Source: Burhinus oedicnemus
Lineage: Eukaryota > Chordata > Aves > Charadriiformes > Burhinidae
Assembly (NCBI GenBank): GCA_008921705.1
Contig: VFFE01006671.1
Location: 450,441-514,440, forward strand
Direction of reading: 5' to 3'
Length of the DNA stretch: 64,000 nucleotides
Of this stretch, positions 1 through 13,200 are shown piece after piece. Both the position numbers and the translations under genes were made by a program. Numbering within the stretch: position 1 is the first letter of the stretch; each line of letters opens with the position of its first letter. The notes under the pieces are model-generated. The model was not told where the DNA came from. It did no database searches and was given only the letters and a program-made list of their open reading frames with translations.

Positions 1-1654
1 GGGTTGCAGGCTCAATTTCTCATAAACTTGTCCTCGTTTCCTTTTGATAGTGATTCCGCCTCTTCAAGATTTCACTAAGCTGAAAGCGTATCAGTTGTGA
101 TTGACAAGTTGCTGATGTTTAAAATTATATCTAATAATGTCCGTTATTAGTTCCCTCTTACTAAGCCTGTATTTATAGGGTGCTAACTATTGTAGAGGTT
201 TGCTTGGGCAGACAGAACTTGGATTCAGATGTCAGTGAGCAGCGTTCACGGCTTGAGTACAGGGTTTCTTCCCACTGTACTTAGTGATTGCAAGTATCCC
301 TGCTCAATATGCTAGCAATTAAATTACACTGGTTTTGAGATGGGAGATGGGATGGCAGAGTCAGTGTGGTGCCACATCTGATGTAGTCAGCCATGCTTCT
401 CTCATGTGCTGATTGACCCAGGATAAGTGCAGCTATCTCACTTCTGGAGATAGTTAGGACTAATCCAGGGTTCTCTGATCCTGTACTGCTATCTACTGCT
501 TTCACATCTTCCTGTACAGCAAAGACCAGACCTCTAAAGTAAAGAACTGGGGAAAAAAGACAAGCGCCCAAGTATGGCTTTTCAGACACTGGTGTAATAC
601 TCTTCTGCCTTCTGCTAGAGAGTCAGAGAGGAGATCTTCATCTGTGCAAGATAAAGGCTACCTGGGAAATGGTGACAGCAGTAGGGGACAAGATCTGTGC
701 ATACCAGTTACGCAGTCCCCATTGACGCTGCAACGTTCCCTTTATCTGTCCCTTGCTGGGATTGGGGAGCAAAATGGGAACACTGCTGGATTTTCAGAAA
801 GAAGCACTAATAACTAGAATTATTTCTTATTTGCAACTAAGATACTTTAATTTTAAAAGGATATAGAGTAGAGTTTGTGGAAAAAAGATAAATTCTTACA
901 AATAAATACAAAACCAGACAGAACTGGTCTTGTATAAACAATGAAAACCAAGGGTAAAACCAGATTGTACGCTGGGCTGCCAGTGCAGTCATTTCTCTTC
1001 CGCTTTTGTGCTGCTCCTTCATCCTATACTTCCACTTTGTGCTTGTTGCAGTCATTTGTTGCACCATATTTTAAATTGGTCTCTGGCACCGCAATTGAAT
1101 GATTCGGGTACCTTATGCTCATCAAAGTCAAGAAAGCTGGTAACTGGAAGGTTTCTCCCTTATGTGTGGATCTAGGTAGTAGTTTTCTAGGAAGAGAACT
1201 GGTGTAATATAGCTGAAAGTGCTTCCTCAAAGCTTCTGGGGTGTGGGACACTGGAGAGCAGATGAAGCTTCTTTCTTGAGTGTTGCTGTAGCAGAGCAGG
1301 TGCTTGGTGCTTAAATGTTTCAGCCTTAGGCATTATAAAATAGACAGTACAATTCATCTTTCTGTATCTGTCTTTTGAGAAGGAGACGGTGTTTGTACTG
1401 TGATGGAACAGCAGCCAAACTCATTCGGATAAAGAATTACTGGTGGTTTTTAAATGCTTGCAAGAAAGTAAGCTTTCTTGTCCTATCACACACTCACATA
1501 TATACACACACACACCTCTCTCGTATTTTATGACACTGCTTACTTGTTTCTCTGTGTTCTGTTACATTTTCTGGCTAATAATCGTGGGATATCAATTAAT
1601 AATAGATCGGTATCCTATCACTGCCACAACTTTGCATATGTATAACACTACCTT
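1..1654. other. Upstream flank, nothing recognised
   Basis: AT-rich sequence with short open frames only, none with a recognisable domain. A short CA-rich stretch lies at about 1488-1516. No repeat family or exon of a neighbouring gene could be identified. Confidence 0.5.
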
Positions 1655-1885
1655 ACGCCGAAATGACGAAGTGTGAACGCTCTCATCGGGTCAGCGGTAG
1701 GTCTTAGGTTCTGCTCGCTGCCGCCCCCCGGTGACAGCTGCCGGGCCGCTCCGTGCCCTGCCTCGGCGCCTGCGGGCGCAGCCTGCCGCCCGCCTGCCCG
1801 CCTTGCCGCGCCAGCTGCGGGGAAAGGCCCTGCTCTCCCCGTCTCCGCTAAAGCAGCAGCGAGCTCAGTCAAGCGTTCAAACGAA
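1655..1885 (+). promoter_or_regulatory. ARMC2: CpG island, probable ARMC2 promoter and non-coding first exon
   Basis: This is the only strongly GC- and CpG-rich block in the left 60 kb. I count about 27 CpG dinucleotides in roughly 230 bases, while the flanks are AT-rich. It lies 2.1 kb upstream of the ARMC2 initiator exon, which itself begins with a splice acceptor, so a non-coding first exon is expected here. No TATA box is evident, as is usual for CpG-island promoters. The donor of the first exon is not resolved: GT candidates occur near 1697, 1893 and 2035. The two overlapping open frames of about 80 codons in this block are what GC-rich DNA gives by chance. Confidence 0.65.
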
Positions 1886-1892
1886 GTCATAG

Positions 1893-1906
1893 GTTCCCTT
1901 TGCAAC
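1893..1906. promoter_or_regulatory. RFX X-box-like site
   Basis: GTTCCCTTTGCAAC matches the palindromic RFX consensus GTTGCCATGGCAAC at 11 of 14 positions, with an intact right half-site. RFX factors drive ciliary and testis genes, and ARMC2 is one such gene. The site lies at the edge of the CpG island, where functional X-boxes usually occur. Binding is inferred, not shown. Confidence 0.4.
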
Positions 1907-1919
1907 GTTAATTATTAAA
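1907..1919. promoter_or_regulatory. HNF1/homeobox-like palindrome
   Basis: GTTAATTATTAAA matches the HNF1 consensus GTTAATNATTAAC at 12 of 13 positions and directly abuts the X-box-like site. The AT-rich core also fits many homeodomain factors, so the identity of any binding factor is uncertain. Confidence 0.25.
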
Positions 1920-1920
1920 C

Positions 1921-4016
1921 CTTTGGTTTTAATGGATTGGAAGGGTGACTAAGAGTGGCCGAATAGTAAGACTTAACTAATTAAGCTTATAGTAGAAAAG
2001 TTCCTTTGCCAGTTAAAAAGAAATAAAAAAGGAGGTGAAGGCTTCAGCAAAAAGTTATTATAATGGAAGCTCGGTCTAAATTGTGGCAAATAAATGTATT
2101 TCTAGGATAGAAAATTTGCAGTTGACAGTAGACTTAACAAAACCTTAAGTTGCTTGTATTAGAGATGGTGCTGTTCCACAGAAACACATCGTATCTCTCA
2201 GGTTGCTTCTTAGTTTAACTATGAAGAACATATATGCAAATCCCATAAAGTACGTATTTCAATATCAGAGCACAGAGATTTTAAGAACTAAAGAAAACAG
2301 CATCCTTCAGAGATTAAATGTAAGAGATTACTTGAGAAGGTTTATTTTAAAATTTAGCAAGGTGGATGGAAATGTATAGACCAGGAAAGAAGAAATGTGA
2401 ATTAATTCAAATTTCTGATTTGTAGAATCATGTTGATTATGTTTTAGGATGTGTTCACAGCTATTTTTTCCATATATACTGGATAATATCTTTGTCAGAC
2501 ATATGGCCTATGCAGAAGACCTTCCACTTAAAGGTCAAAATCTTGACTCCAAGTAGCTGGGAGAATAGGGAATGATAATTTACCATCCCTGTTTAGTGAC
2601 AAATGGCTGTATAATTGCTCCACACAAACTGCTGCAGTGAAATTCCTTACTTAACTCTTTTGAATCATGTTGTAATAGAGGGAAGAGTAGTGAGCACAGA
2701 GAGCCAAATTTAGTCACAGTGAAGAAAAGTAATGTATTAAAGGTAATTGGAAGGATTAACAACATGGACAGTCTCAGGCTCCTGATCTATTCCTCTATTT
2801 TGTAATTATGCATCTTTTAGTGAAAGAGGTTGGTGCACAGCTCCTTCGCATCCAATTTTATCTTGTGTAGTTCAGCTGAAGGGGTTGGATTGTATATTAA
2901 TTAAAGAAACTTTGCCAGAATGTACGAGCTTTGAAGGAAAGACCAGAAAATGCAGTTGGAAATGTAAAAATGCAGAACAGGAAGAAGTGAACTAAGAAAC
3001 GAGAGAAGTAAGATTTTTGCTCCATAGTTTAGAAATAGCCAAGATAGCGATGTCTGGTCTACTGTTGGTTCATTATCATAAACTGTGTGAGAGAATAGAA
3101 GTTACCAGGTGGTCTGAGTCAAAGACAGTGCAGAAACGTATTTTTCTTTTTAGTTAAGTTTGAAAAGCAGAAGAGGAATTTTTGATGGTTTAAGGCTTAT
3201 GATGAGTTTGGTGTAAAATGACAAGTATGGTATTTACAGAGAACAGCACCAGGATAGTGATTGATTTGGAGGGGGGGCTCAAGAGATGATAAAGCAAGTG
3301 TTTCACTGCGCGCTGCATTTGCTAGAAGATGCAGCAGGACAGAACGCTGATTGAAAGTTTGGGTTGATAATCTGTCTTAGTGTTATCTTTGTTTACATGT
3401 GCTTGGGGGTGGGTTGGGGAGGCGTTTCTCTCAGAGGAAAAAGATGGATTGCCTGTTCTTCCTTGTCTCTGCTTATTAATTACTGATAACTGTGCTTCAG
3501 TTACTCGTAATAATACCTCTTTGACTTATTAGGAAGCAGCCCTTGGTAAGATCGATAGCTTGTATTGGGTATGTCCTAAGTTCATTGGAAAGAAAGTGTC
3601 TCTTTACAGCATATTATTGAATTCCTGCTTTGGTTATGATGTTTAACAGTAATCAGGTGTTAAGAAACAGATTTTCTATAGTATTGCAGAGTACCACATT
3701 TGGCCCAGAAAGCACTGTGGTACTGAGTATAGTGTATTTTAGCTCCCTTTAAAAAACTAAAGGTCCTCTGTGTCAGATGCTTTCTGCTCTTTGGTATTTT
3801 CCTGCAGAACTGAGAAACAGTGAGGGAAATGCAGTATCAATGAGCCTTGTTTTCCATTACTTCACCACTGTCTAGGATTTTGTTATGATATCCTTTTGAA
3901 CTACATTATGGTAGCGTAAACATTGATGAATTAATAGTTTGTAGTTTAAAACTAGCATTATATTCTGTGTCTTCCATATATATTGTACAGTGTTCTTCCT
4001 GTGCACTACTTTGCAG
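1921..4016 (+). other. ARMC2: ARMC2 5' UTR intron
   Basis: Sequence between the promoter island and the initiator exon. No coding potential or repeat was recognised. It ends at the acceptor TTTGCAG just before the start codon. The 5' limit is approximate because the first-exon donor is unresolved. Confidence 0.6.
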
Positions 4017-4020
4017 CAGA

Positions 4021-4235
4021 ATGCAACCTTCAAAGAATAAAAATACAGAAAAGGCAGAACCATTCTATAGGCTTTCAGTGCCAAAGCAGAAGACCAGTTC
4101 TGAGATTATAAATGAAGCTAGAAAAGTTCTACGAACAGTAAGAACTCGGAGACCATTTACACCTACGGATCAAAGGAAACTTTTTGGATCTGGATCCTCA
4201 CGAGCTCCTCAAAATAGACCCCCTTCAGTTTTTAG
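4021..4235 (+). CDS. ARMC2: ARMC2 coding exon 1 (start codon), residues 1-71
   Basis: The start ATG at 4021 gives an N-terminus that aligns without gaps to human ARMC2 as I recall it: 17 residues up to the EPFYR (human DPFYQ) block, then [16 protein letters not shown] and RRPFTP...RKLFG. The acceptor lies only 1 or 4 nt before the ATG, at the tandem CAGCAG of 4014-4019. The donor is AG|GTACTG and the exon ends in phase 2. The segment is basic and polar, with no membrane or signal sequence, as expected for a cytosolic or axonemal protein. Confidence 0.93.
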
Positions 4236-7200
4236 GTACTGTGGCTTTAAGGTTTTTTCAAATATCCTTTAGAAGCGAGAGATTTGATTGTGTGATTATG
4301 ATTCTGGTGATTTTTTCCCCCCCCGTGTTAATCTGTATTCCTAATCACATCCTTTGCCTTCTTCTAATGATCCTTACTGTTGGTGTTAATCTACATGTCC
4401 AGGAAGTTCCTGTGGATTAGAGCTACCAGAGGCAGTCATTACACTAGTTTTGTATATGGAGAATAGTACAGGAAAATGGTCTGTAACTCACCTTTTTCTT
4501 AAGATAATGTATGCTTTTGATTGAGATAGTCTTCAGCTTTTCCCTAGAAACTGTGAAAGCTTGCTTGTTTCAGTATAAACTGCATGCTAAATCTTTTTTC
4601 CAGAACTTTCTCAGATCTTTTTAAATATAAAATTGTAGGTCTTGAAGTTTGAAATGCTCATTTTTAAACAAAATTTATACTACTTCAAAATTTTTTCTTT
4701 GTGGAGTTTTGTTATGTAGCATAATTTACAGAGCTCAATAGATCTTCCTCCTGTGACAAAAGAGAAAAAAAAAAAGTATATTGGGCTTTTTTCATCCGTT
4801 TTCCCAGTCATTTTTTATCCTTATATGCCAATTCTGTAATGACTGTAGGGTGGAGATGTGAGCTGTATTTGTAAAGTTAGGTGTCAGGCATGCCAGAAAG
4901 GATGCTGAAACGGGTTTGCGTGGCCACATGAGTAACTCCGTGTCCATGCTGTTTTCGTGGCAGCATGACTCCAAGCACTGTATGTATCCAGTATTCCTTA
5001 CTGCATAGTGTTGTGCCCCTGCAGAAGGCAGGAGCCTGAGAGTGACTTGGCTGTTTGTTGGTGACCAGGTAATGAGGTCACTCTGGGTGACAGCCATGCT
5101 TGTTCTGTTTGTGCTTTTCCTGTGTACAGGAAGGAGCATGCTCACACCTGTATAAACCTGGGTTTTCTGCCCTGCAGTGTTCTGCAGGTAGCTTGGGCAC
5201 TAACCACAGTTGGGTTTGTGCATGAATTAAAGCTTGTATTAGAGAATTGTTGTAGGTGTGTATGAAATAAACTGTATCATGGCAGGTGTGCTGGCCATCT
5301 TATAATTCTTCTCCATCGATGCTGCTGGATTCCCAGGTATTGAAGTTAAATAGCATTCACGGAAGACGAGTGATAGTGTAAAAGTGCTCTGTTTTCCTTC
5401 CTTTCTTCCTCCTTTTCTCCATATTCATTGGCAAAGGGAAGAAGCATGCAATTAAAAAAAGAAAACCAAAACCAGAAAACACTGTCTGCTTTATTCATAT
5501 TATGTTTAATTTTTTTATACTAGTCTTCATGCATCCAGTTTTGATTTGGCTGAATCAAGACCAGTGTCTGGTGTTCGTCTTAGCCCACTGGATCATGTGA
5601 GTATTCTGGAAATAACTCATGCAATACTGACATAAAAATATGTGTATTGGTAGTGTTAGGAAAAGATATGGTTTAATATGTTGGGGAGAAATGGAAGCCT
5701 GTTCTAATGTTAGTCTGAGACTTATAAAGTCAGTTTTGTCATTTTTTTTCCCCCAAAAGAAACCTGAAAATAATTTAAACTATTTAAATATTGCTGTATT
5801 GCATTATAATTCTAAGTGACATTAACAAGAAGCAGAAGATAGATACTTGAGTCAGCTTTCTTGAGTAAGATTACTAAAATAGAAAAAGGTCATGAGCATC
5901 AACATGAGCCAGGGACGTGCCCTTGCCACTAAGATGGCCGCTAATGGTATCCTGGGCTGCATTAAGAGGAGTGTTGCCAGCTGGTTGAGGGAAGTGATCC
6001 TTCCCCTCTACTCAGTGCTGGTAAGGCCACACATGGAGTGCTGTGTCCAGTTCTGGGCTCCCCAGTACAAGAGAGACATGGAGCAACTGGAAGGAGTCCA
6101 ATAAAGGGGCACAAAGACGATGAAGGGACTGGAGCAAGGTGGAGAGAGCTGGGACCATTCAGCCTGGAGAAGAGAAGGCTCAGGGGGCATCTTATCCATC
6201 TATATATGTACCTGAACGGAGGGTGCAAAGAGGATGGGGCCAGGCTCTTTTCAGTGACAGGACCAGAGGCAGTGGGCACAAACTGAAACACAGGAGGTTA
6301 CCTCTGAATATCAGGAAACACTTTGTCTGCTGTGAGCATGACGAAGCCCTGGCACAGGTTTCCCAGAGATCTTCAAAAGCTTCCTGGATGTGGTCCTAGG
6401 CAACTGGCTCTAGATAGCCCTGCTTGAGCAGAGGGGTTGGGCAAGATAACCTCCAGAGGTCCCTTCCAACCTCAACTATTCTGTGGTTCTGTGATCAGTA
6501 ACTTGAAAGTAAACAGGTTGATTATGCTTTTGGTTCGACTGACACATCCGTAAAATGTAACGATTGTAGTTTATTTAAAAAACAGATAGAGGTACTTCTA
6601 AGAATCCCCTTTTCCCCTCTGTGAAAGTTTTGAATTGTTTTAAATTTGTAAGTGTATCTGGTCTTTCAGGTTTTTTATATTTAATCTTTAAGTACAAGAT
6701 TAACTCAAGATGATTTGTGTAGTACCTGAGAGAACAGAGCATGCTAGAACAGTTAAGTATGCTTGCTGTATATATTGTTTCTTCAAGACAGTAATCTAAA
6801 TCTAGCATTCTTTAGGAAACAGGGGAAAAAAATTCCAAGAAATGTTATACTTCAGTAATGTTGATAAGATAATGTATTTATATGAATCAAATTAAAAAAA
6901 TCTGACCATACTAATATTTAGATTAAATATACCTACAGTTGGATTTAAATAGTGGTGTTAAATTTTTATTTATCTTGTGTGTGAGAGTGGAAAAAAACTA
7001 GAGAAAACTGCTGTTAAGACCAGTGCAAAACCTGCCTTTTCTGCTTTACCAATGGTGATAAGTTAGTACACTGTAAATGTAGAGCTTGTATTAGTCATGG
7101 TGGTTGTGGTGAGTGCGTCTCAACTCTTGGCTATCTTTAACTAATGCCAGGGAGAGCTCTGAAGGGTCGGACCAGAGACTTTCTAATGGATTCTTTATTG

Positions 7201-10200
7201 TAAGGAAATTTGTAGAGAACCTTGATCTTAGAGGGCAGTGCGTTTATGTAGGAGACAACAAGTGTTTTATACCTGAGGTTCAGGGGATTGGTCATATCCC
7301 CTAAGATGCAAGATACTGACATAAATAAAACTAGAACTTTCATGTTTCTGGACCTGTGTCATTTGTCTCAGTGTGATAGGAAGTGGTACATATGATATGA
7401 ACACATTTGAAGTGTTTTGGAAATACTACTTTAGTGCTCAAAACCAATCATAAAGAATAGATGTGCCTGTACAATTGTTAGCACAAGTCTTTAGCACAAC
7501 ATTTTTTCTGACAAATAAGCATACTGCAGATGATGTTAAATGAGTATTTATGAGGGAAATAAATAATTCTGAGTTTCAGTTGCTCTACTCAGGCTAGTTT
7601 TTGTTTTCTGCACCATTGAATGTTTCCTTTCTGTGGTGATAATGGTATAGGTACCTGGCTTGTTCAGTGGAATGGTATTGTTAGGTTCTGGATATGAAGT
7701 TGAAAATTTCTTAATTAGCAAACCTATGTAACTTCTATCTATTCAATTTTGAACCTTCACCGTTGTATAAATCATTTGGGGTTTTTTTGTTGTGTTTTGT
7801 GGTTTTTTTTTTTGTGTGTGTGGTTTGTTGTTTGTTTGTTTTTAATTTTTGCTTATATGGAAATTAAATTATCTGTGCTTTTATTAAAACGTCTTTTTTT
7901 ATCTTTGTCACAGAAACCAGTACTAGTCAGTTTTGCAAAAGATGAAGATTCTTCCATTTCCCTTCCAAAACTTCCTGCTGATGCTGCAGAGGTTAGAAAA
8001 GTCAGCAGTGGTCGGGCACGCTTATTTAGAAGAACTTCTCAGGGAAATTTCCTTTCTGCTAAAATGGTTCCTCCTGATCAGAGTAAGAATGTTTTGATGC
8101 ATATTATTTCCTAGAAAAATAACTGCATGATAGGTTTTAATATAATTAATTACATGAATTATATTATATTATATTATATTATATTACCTGCCTGTCCTTT
8201 CAGAGTAAATTTTAAAAGTATTTAAATGGCTTTAAGGCAGTTTTGAAAATGTGATTTCCAAAAATGATACTGGCTTTCACTTCTGAAAGTAAATTGAAAG
8301 CTACTCAAGTGCCTTTTTTTCCTATAGGTTTCTAAGTAACAGAATTTTTACTGGAAGTTTTCTTCAGTGGGTAAAATTAACATTAAATGATGAAATGTTT
8401 AAAGAGATAATGAGATGGCATCATCTAAGGAGATTCCCTGATGGATTATTGAGCATAAAGAGAGGAACAAAAAGGAATGATATGTCTTGACAGGCCTCCA
8501 ACTACATCATCATATTTGTTGTTAAGAGTTTCATTAGTGAAGACTTAATAAAGGTCGCTAAATGTAGGATTTAAAAGTAATTTTCTTGCAGATGGGAAAT
8601 GACTTGACATCTTGGTTTCCTGCACATTGGATCATAATAAAATGTGCTGGAACTCTGTCTGTAATGAAGACTCATTTGTAATAATGACAATTCTTACATT
8701 GCCTGGGATTGTTACTTTACATGATAAACGGAGTATCTCACTTTTTACCTTATTGCAAAATAAGTCTAATACAAAAAGTGCTAAACTTTACTTCAATATT
8801 ATGTACATATTCTATAAACATATATTTATATCATGTACTCCTATAGCTAGTTTAATCCATTAGTCTTAATAAGTTGATGTTACAAATTGGAGAGGTTGAG
8901 AGCCTAATGTAGTTATAGCCTGAGTTTGCTTCTTCTCCCTTTTGGGGATCATGCAAATGTTTATCTAAGTTTTGTTGTGCAGGTTCTTATCATGTGTAAA
9001 TACCAAGGTACATGATTAACAGCTAGCTTTTGCTTGAGTTCCTTCATAATATTCAGATCCTGAAATATAATCACTTCTTTCACAAGGTACAATCTCCCTA
9101 TCTCTAAAAGGGAAATAAAAAAAAAAAATAGATGAAAGATTAAAATGTCAAAACACAAAACTGAAAGACTTTAAGAAATAATGTTCATAAGAAGACTTTG
9201 ACTACTTTGCTCTAAATAGTCTTAAGCTTTCTCACATTTTAAATTGATACAAGCAAATTTTGATAATGTAACATGACAAACAGTAATTCATTTTGAGTTC
9301 TGTTGTGTGTATTTATTGTGTAAAAACACCTCTACGAAATGTATTCTTTGGCTATTTTAGATGAAGAGAAGAAGCTAGATTCTGAAGAACCAGCTATGAT
9401 GAATAATCTTTGGAGAAGTAATAATGAGTGCCTAGCAGAGCGAAGGTCATACACAACATTTAATGATGAAAGTAGACAATTAATTTGTAATGAGCGTATC
9501 AGCAGATTGGAGAGGGAAGACTCCCTGAAAGGGACAGCAGGAAAATTTTTATTTCAACTGAGAGCAGAAAGGTCAGTATTACTTGAATATGGTAATATGC
9601 ACCTTCCACACAACCCCCTTCCTAGATATTCAACTGTGCAAGTATCAAAATCTTTAAAGTGGAATTTGAAGGTAGCACTATTTATGCGTTGAAACAAAAC
9701 TATGTTTAGATTATTAGGAAAAAAATTCTTTACACTTATGTTCTTAGGAAGTTTCTACACTCAAAAGACTAATTTGTCCAAAAACGTTGGTAGGAAGTTG
9801 CTTGACATGAAATAACTTTAATGTTGTTTGATCATTAACATTTCAAAACTAAGTGTTCTAATAATTGCATACAGAATACTCAAGCTTAAATTCAATGTAC
9901 TTGCTTTTACAGTTCAAGCCTGCTGTTTTAAGGTGCTATACATTCTTCCCTTAGCTCTGAAGATGAGTAGAGCCATGTTTTCAGTTCTGGTATTGGGGAA
10001 ATATGTGATAATACACAAAACCCAGGCTTAAACTCATTGGCAATAGAGGCAGAATTTTTTTGTGGCTTTGAAATTTTTTTTTTTATTTTTTTTTATGACC
10101 AAGCAGGTGTAAGAGATTAATAAGACTTATGTGCGTGCAGTCTGTTTTTAATGAACCTAGATTATTACATCCATTCTGTAATTCACAATTATTTTTTTTT

Positions 10201-13200
10201 TTTTTTTTTTTTTTTTTCTCTTGATTCAGATCTGAATTCTTGCACAGGGAGGAATAGTCCATGGCACTGTGTTCAGTACGCATATCAGTTGCTGCATTAG
10301 TAGTTGGACGAACAACTGTTTTGTGCTAATAACATTGACAGATCTGACAATCTCTACAACAAAGAATGAATAACAGTTTATTTCCAAACCCATCCTATAA
10401 ACATTTGGTCACTATTAAATATAAATGGTTGCCAGTAGATACCTTCTTTCTAACATGTTTTTATGCTTAGGAAATAATTATTTCCCTGGATTGTCTTAAG
10501 CACCTTTGATATTAAGGAGTATGTTCTTAATTTTATAAAATTAAACGCCTTTCATTTACTAACTTGGTAGTACTGAATAGCTTAGTGAATGCTGTCCATT
10601 GAGACTCTTACAGCAAATGATATGTAGCAGAGCTATCACAGCATTCTTCTTTTATATTAAACTGGAAGCAGGGTTTAAAAAAAAAAAGATTCTGAAACAC
10701 TGGAGACTTGTGGGAGGAAAGAAAAAATTTCATGAGTATGGAGGGAGGGGAAATGAGAAAATAAGCTCGGTGATGAAAAATGTGGATGAAGGAAAGTAAA
10801 GCACCAAGGAGAATGCTTCAGTGCAACATCATTTTCTTCCATTAAAATCAGTCACCCAAAAGACTTTATAGGTAAAGACTGTATGGATTATCATACTTCG
10901 TAAGTTACTGTAATTGGACTTTTATTTAGTAAAGGTGTGGCGTGAAGTACTTCAGTGTTGCAGTTGAAACGTGTGGTTATTTAATGGTATCCAAGTGCAT
11001 CTAATAAGAAAGGGTCAGTTGATACTTTTGCTAATTGGAAAGAATGACCTTCCTTCTGAGTCATAATTTTAAAACTTGCAGGTATGATTGAACAGTTAAG
11101 TCATTATACATCCTTGCTATCTGTTCAAAATTATATGCTTCTCCTTCATAAGCTTGAGAGCTCCTTAAGTTTGTGATTTTGGGTCTTTGTTTCACAATCA
11201 CCCATTCATATGGTGTTGTGTACCATAATCATTGAGTTTTCTGGTAGCCTGAACGACAGAATGTCATAGTTTACCTTAATTACCTTGATAATTTTCGAGA
11301 ATGACTGGCTTCTCTATTGAAATATTCTTAGGAACAGGTAAAGCCTATCACTGAAAAGACTGGTCATTGCAACATGAGGTCTATAGGACATTTTCAGTTC
11401 GGTTTCTCTGTGTAGGAGTTTTAGAAAATATGAAAAGTTGAAAGGGGAAAACGATGTTTTCAGTTTTTATAGTCTTGAAATATCGTTATGTATGTTTGAA
11501 GAACAGGTTGTCAAGGTTCATTTTGCATAAGCTCCGATGGCCTAATTTCTTTATGACCTGTTACTTACTTTTCTGACTCTTAATGTGATAGCTAAGATAC
11601 TAATGATTCTAACTATAAAAGATGGAACATTAATCCATGTAGCTTGTCATATCCATGTTTGAACTAGGGAGAATAATACTAGCGGTTGTTGAATCTCACC
11701 TATCACTTAAATTAGATCTAAAATTACTGGCCTTAAGATAATATAAAGAATGTTTTCTAATATTGTTCTGACTAGTTTTCTTCAAAATAGGCAGAGTAAC
11801 ATCATATGTCTCCCTCTCTCTGTGTTGAATGCAAGATCTTTATTTTTGAATGGTGCATCTTTACCTTCTCCTGTGCATTGTGCATGCTTTCTGTGTACTT
11901 GAGACAGGGATGATTTTTGCCAATGCTGCCTAAGAGATGTTGCCTGTGCTGCTTTATACTCTTGCACCAAGGATCACTAACAACATTTAGGTGCTCATAT
12001 GGCTTAGAGTACCAGACATACCTGCAAATGCTGCAATATGCACAAAAATAATGCAAAATGCTTTTAGTAAAGGACAAAGATCCCTCATCTGTATCAGCCC
12101 AAGCAGTTCATGCCATCATATGATGGAATGGCTCTAGGTAATCTCAACTGCTCGCATTCGTTCTAACTCATTGCTAAGACTTATGCCAATAAACACATTG
12201 GTTCAGTATTTGCATATGATACTACACAAGTCAGGCAGAACTTGATCTGTATCCTTTGCTGAGTTCAGAGATGTCATTCTTCATCTGACAAGGCAGTTGA
12301 AAGGTATCACAAACCTATCCTTCAATATAGTTGGTTGAGTTTGGTCTTGATAGGAGTTGTATATAAAAGGTTCCAGTACCATAGAGGGGTCATTGCAGTA
12401 ACAGAGTTTTGGCATTCTTTCTCAGTAGAACATGTTTATAGGTACTAGATGATTGCTATGATTAGATTGCATCTGTTTCTATGTCATAAACAGATGAGGC
12501 ATCTTGTATGAAATTAAAAGATACTCTCTGTTTAAACTACATTGTATTCAGGAATAATAGGATAAAGGCTTAAAGGAATGTGAAAACTTTTGTTACCTGG
12601 AGTTCTGTCATTCTCCATATGAAGCAGTTGCATCAGCCTCAATTCTGTATCCCAGTGATTTATAACCCTTGCAGGAATTAAGCATGAGGATTATAGAAAT
12701 AGTACACTTTGTACAGGAGAAGGTGCATGAGAATCGTTACTCCCCTTTCCCCCTAGTTCCTATATATGTACCAAAATAATTTTTCTGATAAAGCTGTTTT
12801 TCTGTTAATGATAAAACTGTAGAGCATGCCAAAATAGCATGGCAGATTCCTGCCATTAATGCTATTACATTTATTTCAAAGAGAACAGAAGGGAAGTATT
12901 TTGGTCCAGCAAGAGGCATGTTCACTTTCCATCTCAGATTCTTTTGTTGTCCTAAGGACTGACAAAAAGCATGAACAGCATTAATGAAATCACTACTGCT
13001 TTAGAAAGATACTGGGGGGTGGGGGAAGAGAAAAGGACCTTTTCAGGGGAAGAGTTATTTTTCATTTTGTTTGCAATTCTGTTTTTCAAATAACCATCTA
13101 GTTATAATAGAATAGGTATATTAATTGAAGCAGATTGAATTTATTGACATGTTGCCTCAGGAAAGCAAGGAGCAATTTCTGACAGTCATAAGGAAGCTAG

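Noticed and set aside
1648..1918. Overlapping 80-codon frames on both strands in the CpG island
   Set aside because: GC-rich sequence lacks stop codons, so opposite overlapping frames are expected. The alanine/glycine/proline-rich products look like translated CpG island.
4792..5145. 117-codon antisense open frame in intron 2
   Set aside because: No recognisable domain, no splice or promoter context, and amino-acid make-up without any family signature. Frames of this length arise by chance in 64 kb on six frames.
5892..6399. Frames of 60-110 codons on both strands
   Set aside because: They lie entirely inside the CR1 3' fragment.
7749..8114. 121-codon frame including a hydrophobic N-terminus
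   Set aside because: Its first half is the T/GT-rich intron tract before the acceptor at 7913. Only 7914-8082 is coding. The apparent membrane segment is translated intron.
10192..10217. T run as the poly(A) tail of a minus-strand retrocopy
   Set aside because: No recognisable coding or repeat sequence lies on the side where the retrocopy body would be (from 10218 rightward), and no flanking duplication is visible.
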